Assembly (NCBI GenBank): GCA_029204225.1
Contig: CM055094.1
Coordinates: 8,043,234 to 8,107,233 of the forward strand
Origin: Diphasiastrum complanatum
Taxonomy: Eukaryota > Streptophyta > Lycopodiopsida > Lycopodiales > Lycopodiaceae
Reading direction: 5' to 3'
Length of the DNA: 64,000 nucleotides
Part shown: positions 9,790 through 23,753 of the stretch, piece after piece
Numbering within the stretch: the first letter of the stretch is position 1
Layout: each line of letters opens with the position of its first letter
Position numbers and translations under genes: made by a program
The notes under the pieces: generated by a model
Database searches by the model: none
What the model saw: only the letters and a program-made list of their open reading frames with translations
Told to the model about the DNA's origin: nothing

Positions 9790-12700
9790 ATGGGAACTGT
9801 TAACATGAACCACCTGTTAGATACGTCTCCTGGAGGAAGACCTGAAGCCTGCCATTTGGCTAATCAGCATCCAATTTATTCTCTAATGCTAGATGAATTT
9901 CAGAATTCCCTGGGTGAAACTGGAAAGAACTGTGGTTCTATGAACATGGAGGAGTTCTTGAAGACCGTAATGACAGCAGAAGAGACCCAGGCAGGCTCTG
10001 ATTTTGCCAGAGATGGGCTAGCTAGACAGGCAAGCCTCCTGAGACAGGGTTTCCTCACTCTCCCCCGAACGCTCAGTCGGAAGACAGTTGACGAGGTCTG
10101 GAAGGATGTGTATCAAGGGCCTGCAGCTGGGGCTGCCTCTGCAATGGATTGCAATGGCAATGAATCTGCGGCTGGCCATCAGCAAAAACAAACCAGCTTT
10201 GGAGAGATGACGTTGCAAGACTTCTTAGTGAAAGCTGGAGTGGTGAGAGACAATATAGCATCAGAAAACCAGTCATCCTCTGTGTATGGAGGGGGCCCGA
10301 GAGATATCTACGACTTTGGATTAGCTAAGATGGGGACTACAGACAGCTGCGATGAGAAAGTGCGTGTTCAGCATGCAGCATCAGAAATAAAAGAGTTTGT
10401 TAATTCTCAAACAAGAGTTGAGAGAGGCAGTGCTAGAGTTGGATCGTCCCTCACTCTGTCCCCTGCGAGTGTTCTTTCGAGCCAACCTGCCATGGATGTC
10501 AATCAATCTGTTTGTTACCAAAATGTGGTTTCTCCTGAGTGGTTTAACCCTCAATACAGAGACACCACAATCGCATCAGTCACTCATCAGCAACAGCAGC
10601 AAATGGCAGCAGGGACTGCAGCATATTTTGATGTGGCAAAAAGAGTCAGCAATGCAGGTGGCGCTGTTGGGGTTGGAATGGGGGAAATAAGAGCAGGAAA
10701 CAGTTTTGGAGGAGGCTTAGCATGTGCAACTGGGGCATTGGGACATCTCGTTCCCGGGCAAAACGTTTGCATTGGTTTTGGGACAGCCGCAGGCCGTGGA
10801 GGGATGGATGTTCTTGCCCTTGGATCTGTGTCTCCTATCAGTCCTGATTCAGATGGAGGTGCTCATTATCATCCTTATGGCTTTGGCTTGCCTGCCCTTG
10901 CAAACTATAGAATAGATGGACCAGTTCAAGGAAGGAAGATGGAATCAGAGATGAGGGTGCAGAAAGTGGTTGAGCGGCGACAGCGCAGAATGATAAAAAA
11001 TCGAGAGTCTGCGGCTCGCTCCAGGGCTCGAAAACAGGTGCGTTTTATCTCTCTGAATGTGCAATATCAATAAGTAAACTGCTCTTCCGTTGGACATTTC
11101 AGCTCTGAGATCAGCCTTCATTGTAGCATGGACTTCTTCTATAGAAAATTCTGAGTGAATTAGCTTCTTTTTTACATTAGCTGCCATGGCTAGAGCTTTC
11201 TGTAATGCCTCTTTTCTGGTCTCACGACTTCTGCTCATAGATGCTATTACTATAGATTATTGAGAACTCTCTCAGTTATCATCAGATAACTCTAAAATCG
11301 TTCCTTTTTGCACCCTAGCTTTGCATTTCTCTGGAAAGAATATTCAGATGCCTAAGAATCACATTTCTTTTCGTCATTATTGTTCACATACGTAAACAGC
11401 AAAAGACATTTTTCAAAGGTTTGTATATCAGAGATTCAGAGGGATCGGGTTCACCGTTCAATGATACCGCAGAAGCTGTCTCCCAGGTCTTGTAATCGAA
11501 CTCTATGATGGGAGCTCTACTTAAGTTGAAGTAGATACTTAGGACTGAGTCCTGTCTAAAATGGTGTTTATATGTAGATTCTAATATATGAACTTAGTTA
11601 TGGTTATTATCATCATGACAATAGCCCTTTCCCTTCTAATCATATTTCCCCATTGAGAAAATCTAAACTTGATGTATTCGGAGTAAAACAGTACTATTCA
11701 TTTGTTTTGAGAATTAATGATCCATTTTGCAGGCGCCTTGAAAGAGCCAAATGGAATTTCTTGAATTAATGATTACTGTACGAGAACGGGAATAAACAAT
11801 GCAAAATACTTGAAATCAAGGACGATTTCAATGGCATGGCACCTATCTTTGAAGCAGATGTCCAGTGGTGTCCCATGCAATACTTTAGTCCCTCAATAAT
11901 TCTTTTGCACGATTTAGCGTATTTTGGCAAGAGCTTTTAATTGATATGAACCTATTTGGAACTTTTCAGGCCTACACAACGGAGTTGGAATTAGAGGTGA
12001 GACAGCTGAAGGAAGTAAACAGAAAGTTGAGGAGACAACAGGTAAGTAGAATTCATTTTCCTCCTGCTGGTGAATTTTGTATTGTTATGTTATTAGTAAG
12101 AAACTTGCTGCATGTTATGTTGATAGTAAGAAATATACTGAAATTAAAAGAAACAAGATTGATATGGTACGCTAAAGCTGAGCATCAACAATCACTTGTA
12201 TTGAGTTTATTACGCTCAACTGTAGTTATCCTAACGTGTTATTGATTAACAGGAGGACGGTGCTGAAAAGAAGAAGAAAATGGTATGTGCTTGAGCATAA
12301 ACCAGTTGATTTTGACTCCTTATGCTATATACTTTGTTAATATCATATCCAATGCAGCCTCTCTATCTTTTAAATTTTTTGTTAATATCAAAGGTTCTGC
12401 TTGGATGAACAGACACACTAGGTATGCAAAAGACAAAAGTTAATGCTTGTTCAACTACTATAATTTAGTGATGATGTTGAAAGTTGAAAGTTGAAACTAT
12501 ATGCTTGAACCTCCAAAACAAAATAAAAATGCATTCCAACTTGTATACAGTGTGGCCCTTCATTGTTCATGTGCTTGTGAATATGCAAGTTCTGCTTGGA
12601 TGAACAGCTGTAGAAATAAGAAGGCCCAGAACATATTGGGGTTAGCAAATTCAGCATTTTTTGCAGGTAGACATTCGCTACAGTGTGTACCAGTTCATTA

Positions 12701-13377
12701 TATGGTACAAAATCAGAGCTCAGTTTCTGAGAAAAAGATGGGATGTAGAGATTCACCATGATGCGTGCATGACTTACAAAGCAACAAAACATTCAAGCTC
12801 ACTGATTCAACTCCCATGAATTGAGTTGTTCTTAAAACGCTGAGACAAAAATTTGAATACATTCGAAATCATAAGATCACTTATTATTTCTGTTTTCAGC
12901 ATAGCCAAAGCGCAAGGTTAAAAACAGCCATTCTTAGCTTTGTGTGGAAGCTGTAGACCAGTGTGGAGCTGAACGGAATGTATTTAATTCTTTGGAAAAT
13001 TTTAGAATTCTGACTAAGAATCTGCTATTGTGATCTGGAGTTTGTGCCTTCTTTTGTGCTTACAGTGGTCTTGTAAAGGCAAATGTTCTGCTTTGCACAT
13101 CTGAAATGAACATTTGAAGCTTCTTGGTTATTAAAGAAATAAACATGTCCAGCTTCTTATTATCACCTTAAAAACCAAAGCTTCACAATCCTCAAGTTTT
13201 GTTGATTAGTACTCAGTGGAGACTTTTCTACCTTTAAGATAGGATGCTTATAGTGTGTTGTGTGATTCTCATTTTATTTCGAATCTGTAGAAGCTTGAGC
13301 TGATGACTTCCCCCTTCATCTGGCGCTCATCACCAATGCCTAAGCAACTCAGGAGGACAGCAACAGGTCCTTGGTAA
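9790..13377 (+). CDS. ABI5/ABF-type bZIP transcription factor, four coding exons
   Basis: Coding exons are 9790-11037, 11970-12041, 12253-12282 and 13291-13377, all with GT-AG junctions in phase, giving 478 residues. Group A bZIP signatures appear in order. C1 is at residues 27-65 (HPIYSLMLDEFQNSLG). C2 is at 77-109, with LARQASLLRQ and the TVDEVWKDV core, carrying RQAS, an SnRK2-type R-x-x-S site. C3 is at 136-154 (TLQDFLVKAGV). The basic region ends NRESAARSRARKQ at 416. A leucine zipper across exons 2-3 (YTTELELEVRQLKEVNRKL) and C4 with LRRTATGPW as the last nine residues complete the set. These factors bind ABREs (ACGTG) in the nucleus as dimers and mediate abscisic-acid responses in seeds and under drought, after SnRK2 phosphorylation. 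The start is the first ATG of the frame. Exon 3 has only 10 codons and is lysine-rich. Exact orthology (ABI5, AREB/ABF or DPBF) is not resolved, so no symbol is given. Confidence 0.93.
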
Positions 13378-16300
13378 AAAAGAAGAGCTGAATCTGATGA
13401 ATGGCCTATATGGTTTTGTGAATCTCTTAAGCCAGATTATGATACAGTGCTGTATTTTGCAAACTCAATGAGAATAGTAACAATGTGCATCGCTGCAGCT
13501 GCACAGTAGGAACAAGTACCTTTTCTGGCACTGGCAAGGAAAATGAGGTACCCTTCATATAAAGGAGGGACTTGTGTGAGACACGTGGTTTTCAGGGACT
13601 AAATGAAGGATCAAGCAGGCCTTTGACTCATTTCTAAGCCTCCTTTGAAGAATCTATATTCATCCTGGACAGGTTGAAACAGATCAAATTTATGTAGCAT
13701 TTGCAGCATTTGGTGGCAGCTTCATATTAAAGATATCAAATTATAGAAAAGAGGCCTGCTTCAAGCACAATAGGTTTCCCTCGGTATTTCCTGTATAAGA
13801 CCTAAAAAATTAGAGAAAATAAAAGGCTTTTTAGTCTTCTAGGTGAAGGACCCCCTTAGACATGGAAGAATTTTCTGTTCATTCATACTAGCATTGATGT
13901 ATAATATATCATGACAGACTGTGGTTTTCATAGAAGTGCAAAATAAATATAGCATCAAATTTCAGGCTTGTTTTCATGCTTCACCCATGCCTATTACTAT
14001 GCCTTATTCAGGATTAGAAATTTAGAGCCTGTACTATGTTCTGTAGCCCGAAAATTCAGGTAGTTCTTGTTAGAAAATACATGAAGAGCTTTGATTCACA
14101 GGAATGTCATAAGAGAATCATTATTCTTAATCTAGAATGTATGCCCTGAACTTACTCCAACATTTATTCCAAAGAAACATCCCAAAAGTTCATCTATTCC
14201 AATTAATGTTATCCAAGAGTGATGACTCACAAGGAGGAAGAAGAAATACCCTGGTGCATTTAGTTCCTATAAAGGAAAAATGTTCAATTTCATAGTTTGA
14301 TACTATTTTTCACAAGATTTTTCCTAGTTAAAATGTGCATTTGGACCCCTTTTAACTGGGAAATCTTTTTCCTAGTTAGAAAATGCATGTGCATCACTTC
14401 AATAATCTAGGAAAAACCCTTATGATTTGTACCATTTTTAACTAGGAAATTTTTCTAATTTAGTAATGGATACTTTGTGCTTATTCTGCCCAGTTTTTGA
14501 ACAGCTTAAAAAGCATAATAGGCATCTGTGTTTCTTTTTTAAATTCCTGCCCATTCCAGCTTGCGTGCCAGGCTGCCATGTGGCAGCGTCAGAGTGAGCA
14601 TGTAGAAATTTTCAAAGTCCCCATTATGCAATGGAAAGCGCCGGGCACATGCCATTCTGCCCAGAAGGATTTCTAGAAATTTCTTGGGCGAGACCTGGAG
14701 AGCCTAACAAATTTCTAAAAATCCTTACCGGGCAGAATGGCATGTGCCCGGCCCATTCCATAGTACACAATGTATATGTCTCAGTTTAATAACATTTTAT
14801 TTTCTAAATACATTTTGATTTATAAAAGTTTTCTCCCATATTATAATCCCCCTCATATTTCTTAGGTAGGCCCTATCCTCATTAACATTAAATGGTGACA
14901 AGCTTGTATTTTTTTCAACATCTTTATAACATGGGCATTGAGTTAAAGTGCTTGCCAAAAACTTTTTTTTTAACTTAACACAAAACCTATCAAAAAACAA
15001 TTTGTAGGCTTTTGGGCAACTCATGGGCCAAAAGCTTAATGATTCTACAAGTAGAAGGCTCAAATAAATTTCTTTCAAGGAGACTCAAATTTTTATATCA
15101 AGCTTAATAAGGCATTTATCCTTTTTCATTAGGATTTTAATTGATTCAAACTTTGGGTGTGTTTGGAAAAGCTAGCAAAGTATAGGAATGGAGCGAAAAA
15201 CTTAGAGCAAGTTGACTTTCAAAAAATCAACAACTTTTTTTTAATGCAGGAAATTTTTGGTTTATTGTTTTGATATGCAATAAATGTATGTGTAGTAACG
15301 CAGGTAGATCCATATAAAGTTTACGTTTTGCACAGCTTTATTACATCCGAATTGACATCTATCATGCCGAAGGCAAGATTTTAAAAAAATTGACAACTAG
15401 AAAACACATAAAATTAGGGTGATGCAATTTAAATCAATATCAAAAATTTAAAATAGTACATTTTCATATATTAGAATTTAATAATGATTAAGAAATACTT
15501 GTATGATGTCTGTAAAATGGCATGCACTTTGTTAAAACTTTATTATGGGTCACTCAAAAAATGTATTAAAGCCTAGGGCCAAACTAATTATGTCTAAAAT
15601 CTTAAGCTAACTTATTTATATGAAAATGAAAACCTATAGAATATTATTCAATAGGCTCATAACCTACAATTGCTCAAACATATAAGTTATGAGAACCACA
15701 AAAAAAAAAGTAGTTGAATTGAAAATCTAGTAGGCTTTTTTCAAGGGATTATAGGTTTTCGGCAAGCACTATTCTATACATGCATGCAAAGACTCATTCT
15801 AAGAGGCATGTTAAAAAACTTAAGCAAACAATCATGACACAATGATCCTTGAACAATTGCATCTCATCTTCGAGTGTGTTATGAGATGCGCTGTTGCAAA
15901 AGTATCATCTAGCTCCATGCCATCAATTTGTACAATTTTTCATTTACGTAAGTAATTGTGCTTTATATGATTAGTGTTTTGATGTGTAGCTTTTAGGTAG
16001 CTTATTTCATTTCTGTCGTTCTACGGTATTTTATTTTAAATACTTTAATCTTTTTGTTTGATCATGGGTTTTCCCATCATTTTTAATAAAATCAGGGTTA
16101 TTCTTTCTTAGATGGGCTTTGAAAGGATCCTAAAGATTTGAAGGGCAAAGGCACCCTTCTTTTCATTAAAAATTTTCAAAGTGAAAAAATTGTTGGGTCC
16201 CAAGTTTTGTGAAAGGTGAAGTTTCTTCACACTGAAGAAACAGTTCAAAAATCCAAATTGCCCTTATTTTCACCTCCTTTAGCCTATTTTGGCCAAACGA

Positions 16301-16600
16301 AAGGCGATAGCCTCCAAACGAAGGGCACTCTGACTGTACCTACAAGTACGGTACACCAAAACAGAGTGATTGCCGCGGAGAAAGTGTTCGGAGCACGCCA
16401 GAAGTGATTTCACCATTCCACTGAGCAGGTAGTTGAGAGTTGGTGACGAGAAGCATTTCGGAAAGTGACGCCAATTTGGCTTTCAATTTGGCGAAAGAGC
16501 GGCGGGTGGCCTAGTAAGCCAAAAATTGCAGGTCATTATTTTTTATCTTTGACATCACGGTTGGCTTCGACATACACTTTATAGCCTACAGTTGGAGTTT
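13378..16600. other. Intergenic region downstream of the bZIP gene
   Basis: AT-rich with no coding signal. The first few hundred bases are probably the 3' UTR. A foldback lies at 14629-14763. Several partially palindromic lines around 14300-14460 (TTTCCTAGTTAAAA and its complement) suggest small decayed elements. Confidence 0.5.
14629..14763. repeat. Foldback (inverted repeat), MITE- or miRNA-precursor-like
   Basis: The left arm (14629-14688) and the right arm (14702-14763) are near-perfect reverse complements around a loop of about 13 nt. The core CCGGGCACATGCCATTCTGC at 14641 has its exact complement at 14732-14751. A few bulges and mismatches interrupt the stem. There is no coding potential. 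No clear target duplication was found, so insertion as a MITE is not proven. Confidence 0.8.
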
Positions 16601-16608
16601 CAAGCAGT

Positions 16609-19037
16609 TTGAAAATGACAAACATCAATGAGGCAATTTTGGGCGATGCAAGCAAACTTGATGGGGCTTCTAACTACAACATCTGGAAATTCAAAATGAA
16701 GAGCATTTTGATGGAGAAAGAGTTATGGGAGATCGTGGCAGGTATTGAAGTCCGGCCAAATACCACTCCAGGTGACATGAGGGCCTTTCGATAAAAAGGT
16801 GCAGAGAGCATTGTCCTTAATCAATCTTTCAGTGAAAGACCATGTGATCACTCATATAAGTGATGCCACGACGGCTAGGGGAGCTTGGGAAGCTCTTAGA
16901 ATGCAATTTCAAACTTGGAATCCAGCTCGGGCCATGTTCTTGAAGTCGAGATTGAATGCAGTAAGGATGGAAGAAAGTGAATCAATGGGATCTTTCTTCA
17001 CTAGGATAAAGGAGCTGAGAGATCAACTTGTGGCAATTGGAGAACCAATCAGGGATGTTGAATTGGTACATACCACTATGAGTGGTTTCTCGGAAGGATT
17101 ACAGATGTTTGTGAGCGGCATTGCTTCGAGGGAGAGGTTGCCTACTTTTGAAGACTTCCACGGAATCATGTTGCATGAAGAGCAGCATCGCGAAGTGGTG
17201 AATTCAAGGCAAACCCCACAGGAGGATCAAGCCTTGCTTGCTAAAGGCAAGCAGAAAGGATGTAAAAGGATTCCCAAGAAATTCAAAGATGATGATGACG
17301 AGGGAGAGTTGTCATCAAAAGGGAAAAAGAAAAAGAAAGACAAATGTTACTATTGCCACAAATTGGTTCATTGGGCACGCGAGTGTTACAAGAAGAAAGC
17401 GGACATAAAGGCGGGAAAAGTGACTCAACAAGGCAACATTGCCAAAGATGATGGAGAAGATGACGAGACAAGTGTCTTCTCATCGGCGTTGGCATCCTTG
17501 GTTGATGATGGTGCCAGATGGTTCATAGATTCAGGTGCCACAAGGCATATGACCAGGAAACATGATTGGTTTGAGAAATTCTCACCAATCCATGATGGGG
17601 ATAAGGTCACTCAAGCCAACGGGGAGGAATGCCAAATACAGGGTGTGGGCAATGTACCTGTGCAATTTCCTGATGGTAAAATCAAGAACATCTCTAATGT
17701 GCTTTATGTTCTTGGACTCAAAAAGAGTTTGCTTTCTGTTGGAGTAATGACTAATCAACATCTTAAGGTTGAATTTGTCAAGGATGGATGCCTTATGAGG
17801 GATATGAACCACAATCATAAAGTGGTAACGAAAGGTTATAGAGATAGTAACTATGGCCTTTATAATTTGGATGCTGCAAAACTAGGAGAATATGGTTTGG
17901 CTATCTCAACAACATCTCAATCTAAGCTGTGGCACAGAAGACTTGGTCATTTGAACTATGGGAGCTTGAGATTGATGGCAAAACTAAAGATGGTAACTGG
18001 GTTACCGACATTGCAGGATGATCATCATGCAATATGTGAAGGATGTGTCATGGGAAAGCATCACAGGGAGACATTCAAGAAAGGTGGAGCTGCAAGAGCT
18101 AAGAAACCGCTGGAACTTATTCACAGCGACCTGTACGGCCCAATGAAGACCATGTCGTTGGGGAAAGCATATTATTTTATGACTTTCATAGATGATTACT
18201 CTAGAAGGACATAAATTTATTTCTTGAAGAAGAAATTTGATGCTTTTGCTCGCTTCAAGGAGTTCAAGACTTTGCTAGAGAACCAACTGGATGCACGCAT
18301 CAAAGTGCTAACATCTGATAGAGGGGACAGATACAAATCTAATGATTTTGAGGACTTTTGCAAGGAACATGGCATCAAAAGACAATTCACATAGTCACAC
18401 ACGTCGCATAGTAATGGTGTATCTGAAAGGAAAAACAAGTCTATTATGAAGAGTGCACGCTCCATGATGGAGCCAATGGGCTTGACCGATTCACTTTGGT
18501 CGGAAGCGTGCAGTGCGACAACGTTCTTGCAAAATAGGAGCCCTACAGTTGCGGTTCCAAATGTGACTCCCGAAGAAGCATTTATAGGAATAAAGCCAAA
18601 AATCGACAAGTTTTGTGTCATTGAATGTAAGGCCTATGTACATGTGCCAAAGGAGGAGCGAAAGAAACTTGATGCCAAAGCAATCAAGTGTATCTTCGTC
18701 GGTTATGATGAGAGGACGGAGGCATATAGGTGTTTTGATCCTGTAATGAACAAGATTCACATTAGCAAAGATGTGATCTTTGAGGAGACGCATATATATG
18801 AAAATGAAGACCATGCAAGTGGTGAAAGCATTAAAAGACTTCCCACAATTTTGGAACAAGAAGATGAAGAAGACGCTCCACAAGATGATGCACGTGAAGA
18901 TGAGAGTCGAGAGGGCGAGTATGAAAGGACACCACCTATTCAAGAGCCTAGGGGGAGGTACTTGCCAATAGGAGCAATAAAGGAGAAACCAGTTGGAAGT
19001 AAGAGACATTACTTAGACACTCCTTGGGATACATACT
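16609..19037 (+). pseudogene. Ty1/copia gag-protease-integrase (element C), RT lost
   Basis: Gag begins MTNINEAILGDASKLDG at 16609. A one-base frameshift near 16788 moves reading to the frame that runs to 18214. Within that frame are the zinc knuckle CYYCHKLVHWARECY (CX2CX4HX4C; the usual Gly is replaced), the protease site WFIDSGATRHMT with an intact DSG, the integrase HHCC region (HRRLGHLN, then CEGCVMGKHH) and FIDDYSRRT. A stop replaces the usual Trp codon at 18212-18214. The frame resumes to a second stop at 18392-18394, then reads SHSNGVSERKN through VFVGYDERTEAY-like sequence (KCIFVGYDE) to about 19037. Reverse transcriptase and RNase H are missing. Few disabling changes suggest fairly recent inactivation. 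A tiny piece of the same gag lies at 38100-38150. Confidence 0.92.
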
Positions 19038-19099
19038 CTCTACGTAGTTCGACTTATACAGTGCTTTCTTATTTTGACGGCACCACGTGTACTTAGTTC

Positions 19100-19770
19100 T
19101 AGAACTATCAGGCCATCTTTCTTTTACGAGCCCTTTGAGTGCTTTTAAGTAGCTTTATCTTTGTACTTACTGATCAGTTGAATATACGGTTTGTGGAGAG
19201 CAATTTTGTTGTCTTGTCTTGTTGCACTTGACGATTTGCTGTGGTGATTGATCTGGTCGGGTGTTTAAACTGTTTTCTTAACTAATTTATATACAACACG
19301 CACATTGGAGTTAATGTTGATTTTTTAGAGTTAATGCCATTGTGTTTCTATGAAATATTAAAGACACTAAGATGCTAGTGTCCTACTCTACAGATGTTAG
19401 GCAGGCCGAAATTGGTCCGTAAGAAGTGCACTTGCAACTACAAGTGCAAGCACACACCACTTGGTATGCAATTGGCTAGCACATCAACTTATACGAACAC
19501 TATTGCCAAGATGCACCAGGAAATATTCATGCTTCACTGAGGCAACAAATGAAGGCAGAAACTAGATTGATGAATATAACATCTGGTCCAGCTTCTATAG
19601 AATGTGGACAACCTACTACTAAACTACATAGAAAATCAAGATGGGTATGGTGCACATGCTCTAATCTTATTGTGGTGGTGGAAAAATGGTTCTTCCTTCC
19701 AATTGCAGCAGGCACCCATCACTTCAACAAAATTATGATAGTTTACTTTTCAACTTAGGATTTTCTCAAT
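19100..19770. other. Intergenic, nothing recognised
   Basis: AT-rich spacer after the truncated copia; no LTR partner or coding domain is seen. Confidence 0.45.
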
Positions 19771-19779
19771 AAGAAGCTC

Positions 19780-21250
19780 ATGAAGATATTCCTCATCAAG
19801 GAATCAACAAATGATATGAAAAAAATCATCGATGTAGCAGTTTCAGAGGTGTTCAAGGCTATCCCCTCCTCACTCTGCTATGGACGTTGGCCACATGCAC
19901 CAAGCAAGTATCATGGAAGCTTCAAAGTAGAGGAAAATCAAAAGTTTATACAATGGTGCTTGCCTCACATCTTGGGTGTTACGACTAGTGTTCCCAGATT
20001 TTTGCATGACTTAGGTCTTCTATTAGTTGATATTGCACATTTTTTCTACAACTATAGTCATGACAAAGGACGGTCAAGCAAGAATATAGAAATAGCCAAA
20101 TGTTTGTTGCTTTCCTAGAGAGTCCGCATCGAGGAATCATATGGGGAAAATTCATCTCCATTGGAGCATGTAATAGGTTTGAGTTCCATTTTGATTTTCA
20201 TACAAGAAAAGTGCATTTTTTGGGTCTATGCCATTGATGTATACCTCTGATCTCCTTGTTAACAATACAAAGTAGAGAAAGATTTTTTACGACATTAATC
20301 GACATGACATGCATGATGTTTTTTGTTGTTATGCTTTTGAGCGAGAGGTATCCAATTACGTGAATATTTCTACCAATAACCTAAGCAATGAAATATCATG
20401 TGATCAATATTATAGAAGGCGGATATTCAATTCAATTCTTGAGATGATCCAAAATGGCAAAGATGGCCTAATGCCCTTTGAAAGAATGCTTTTGGAACTC
20501 CATACTTGTTTGATTCTTCCAAAAGGATACTTGAATAAAAATGACATGGCATGAGCATGGAATTCTAGACGTTTCATCTATTGCGAAGGCCAAAGAAGCT
20601 TGAAAATCACATGTTATACATGTGGGAGTCTTTTGGAAGACAAAGGGATTGAGATTAAAAAGAAAAAAAAACACTATCAAGCTCCAAAGAAGGAGGAAGT
20701 CCAATATGCAGAGCTTTTTTGGGGTATCGAAAGGAATCAAGGCCAATTTAAACAAACTGGAATTTATAGGAAAGTACTTTTTTGAGATGTGTATTCAATT
20801 GGTGATGAGGTAGTTGTGAAAGTCGATGAAAGTGTCACACTTGCAGTTGGAGTAGGACATTGAAAGGCACGCATTACCTCATTTTTTGTGTTGCAACACA
20901 ATGGAGAGTGGATGTTTTTCTTTGGTGCTGAGTACTACAAGCAACAAATTGTAGTTCAAGATGGTGAAGAAAGTCTATGTATTGATCGTGTAATAGGCAT
21001 GAGTATTTTGCAAAGGAGTCAAATTCCTTTTGATTGGATTTGTATTAGACCAATTAGCTCCTTTCTACATAAATTTATAGATTTTCCACAAGGATTGAAT
21101 ATTATAACATATGAAACTAGAGACGTTGAGCCTAGGAATAGACTGTTGATCCCAATATTTCTTGGTTGAGTGCCTCCATGGCCAGAGGAGAATGATATAG
21201 TACTAACACAAAATGCTTCTGACATGGACACTATTTCTAATTTTCGGCAT
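19780..21250 (+). pseudogene. Degraded unidentified coding sequence (possible BAH-like segment at its end)
   Basis: Several plus-strand open segments follow one another (19780-20118, 20309-20554, 20600-20785, 20790-21169), with codon-like composition but stops and frame changes between them. From 20790 the frame reads VYSIGDEVVVKVDES, one stop (TGA), then KARITSFFVLQHNGEWMFFF and YYKQQ. The order 'GDEV... ARIT... W/F-F-Y' recalls BAH domains, but the match is weak. It could equally derive from a transposon protein. There are no introns with clear splice sites. Not identified. Confidence 0.3.
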
Positions 21251-21317
21251 GCTGTGCTATTGGAGCCATCTTAACCCAGCCAGGAGAGTGCAAAAAGAAT
21301 TTCTTAATCCTATTTGC

Positions 21318-22280
<963 letters not shown>

Positions 22281-22295
22281 TATCGTCGGAGCATA

Positions 22296-22670
22296 TTAAT
22301 TCAGACCGATATCTGAGAGTAAGTTCCTCAACCAAATTGCTTTCTTTGTAGCTTGAGAGGCTGTGATATACTCTGATTCAGTGGAAGATAGAGCTATTGA
22401 AGATTGCTTGCGACTGTTCCAAGAAATCAGACCATTGTTGAGAAAGAATGTAAATCCAGAAGTAGATTTACGAGTGTCTATATCTCCTGCCCAACTTGCA
22501 TTTGTGTAACCATTAAGGAAATTGAGTTTGTCATTGCAGACTGCTCCATAACAAATGCAAAAGTCCATAGCAGCTCGAAGATATCTCATGACTTTGATAA
22601 GAGCCTTCCAATGTGTTATACTAGGATTAGTCATCAACTGACGGCAAAAGCTATGTCTGGCTTGATACAT
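22296..22670 (-). pseudogene. Copia A RNase H
   Basis: The minus-strand frame reads GYTNASWAGDIDTRKSTSGF, then SSTESEY and AIWLRNLLSDIG, the classic copia RNase H core (family pattern GY-DADWAGD--RRSTSG). The usual Asp of DADW is Asn-Ala here (TNASW), a likely active-site loss. It is continuous with the MYQARHSF segment at its start, where the RT is broken. Confidence 0.88.
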
Positions 22671-23181
22671 ATCATGGCGTACATAAGAGATCCTATAATA
22701 GAATGGTAAGGATACTCACGCATTTGCTGCTTCTCATGAATTCTTTGGGGATACTAACCCTTTGACAATTTGTGTCATGGTTCCATTGGTGAGAGAGCTT
22801 ACTTGCAATTGATCAGATTATATCTGACTAAAATGTTGTAGATGTACCTCTATTGTGTAATGTAGATCAACTTCTGTTTTCTGTCTCTGTGGATTTGTAT
22901 ACCAAGGCAGAAATGAGCTTCGCCCAGATCGGTCATGTCGAATTCGAAAGATAGCATTGTGAGATATGTTGTCTGTACATCCCTTTGTTGTAATTTCAAA
23001 TCTGATGCAACGACAAATGATAGCAAAAGTTGAATAGAAGAATGCTTGACTACTGGACTAAAGGTCTCAATGTAATTGACATTGTATACCTGAGAAACTC
23101 CTCTGGCGACAAGTCGTGCCTTTCTCCTGTTGATGTTTCCATCTACATTGTACTTGACTTTGAAAATCCATTTGTAATCAA

Positions 23182-23753
23182 CTACATTTTTGCTAGCAAA
23201 TAATTCGACAATCGTCCATGTCTAGTTCTTGATAAGAGATGAATACTCTTTATCCATAGCTTCTTTCCAGAGATCATAATCATGCTGACTGAGTGCCTCT
23301 TGGACAGACATTGGTCCCTGAACAAGATAGGCTGCAGACTCGTCAATATATTGGTTAGGTGGTCTGCTGGTTCTTGAAGATCTTCTGGATAATAGAGGAA
23401 GTTGATCATTTCGATCATACTATAGTTGCTGAACTGCAACATCATCAGATTTCGATTTGCCGTTGATTCGTTGTTCGTCGGAAGTAGAAGAGCTTGGACC
23501 TTCAATAGGAATAGTCACCCGTGAAACTAGAAAGTTCAATGTATCAGGAGAATCTAACAGGTTGGCTACATGGGAACTGCCCTTTCCTTTGAGGTCTTGA
23601 AATTGATCTTCAAGGAAGATTACATCCCGGCTAGTGAATATCTTCGACTCGATGGGATCGAACAACTTGTAGGCTTGATCTGAAGTAGTGGAGCTGATGA
23701 AAACACATTTGATACTCTGGAAGTCGAGCTTCTTTATGAGATCACGAGGTATC
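23182..23753 (-). pseudogene. Copia A integrase C-terminal and connection region, degraded
   Basis: The minus frame contains KLFDPIESKIFTSRDVIFLED (the GYD/KYFDP-type end of copia integrase, around 23600-23670), then a low-complexity Ser-rich linker, then fragments around DQCLSKRHSVSMIMISGKKLW resembling the conserved 'EALSD--W--AM--E' start of RT in a shifted frame. Confidence 0.65.

Noticed and set aside
10945-11238. A 97-codon minus-strand frame opposite the bZIP basic region
   Set aside because: Shadow frame over exon 1 and intron 1 of the bZIP gene.
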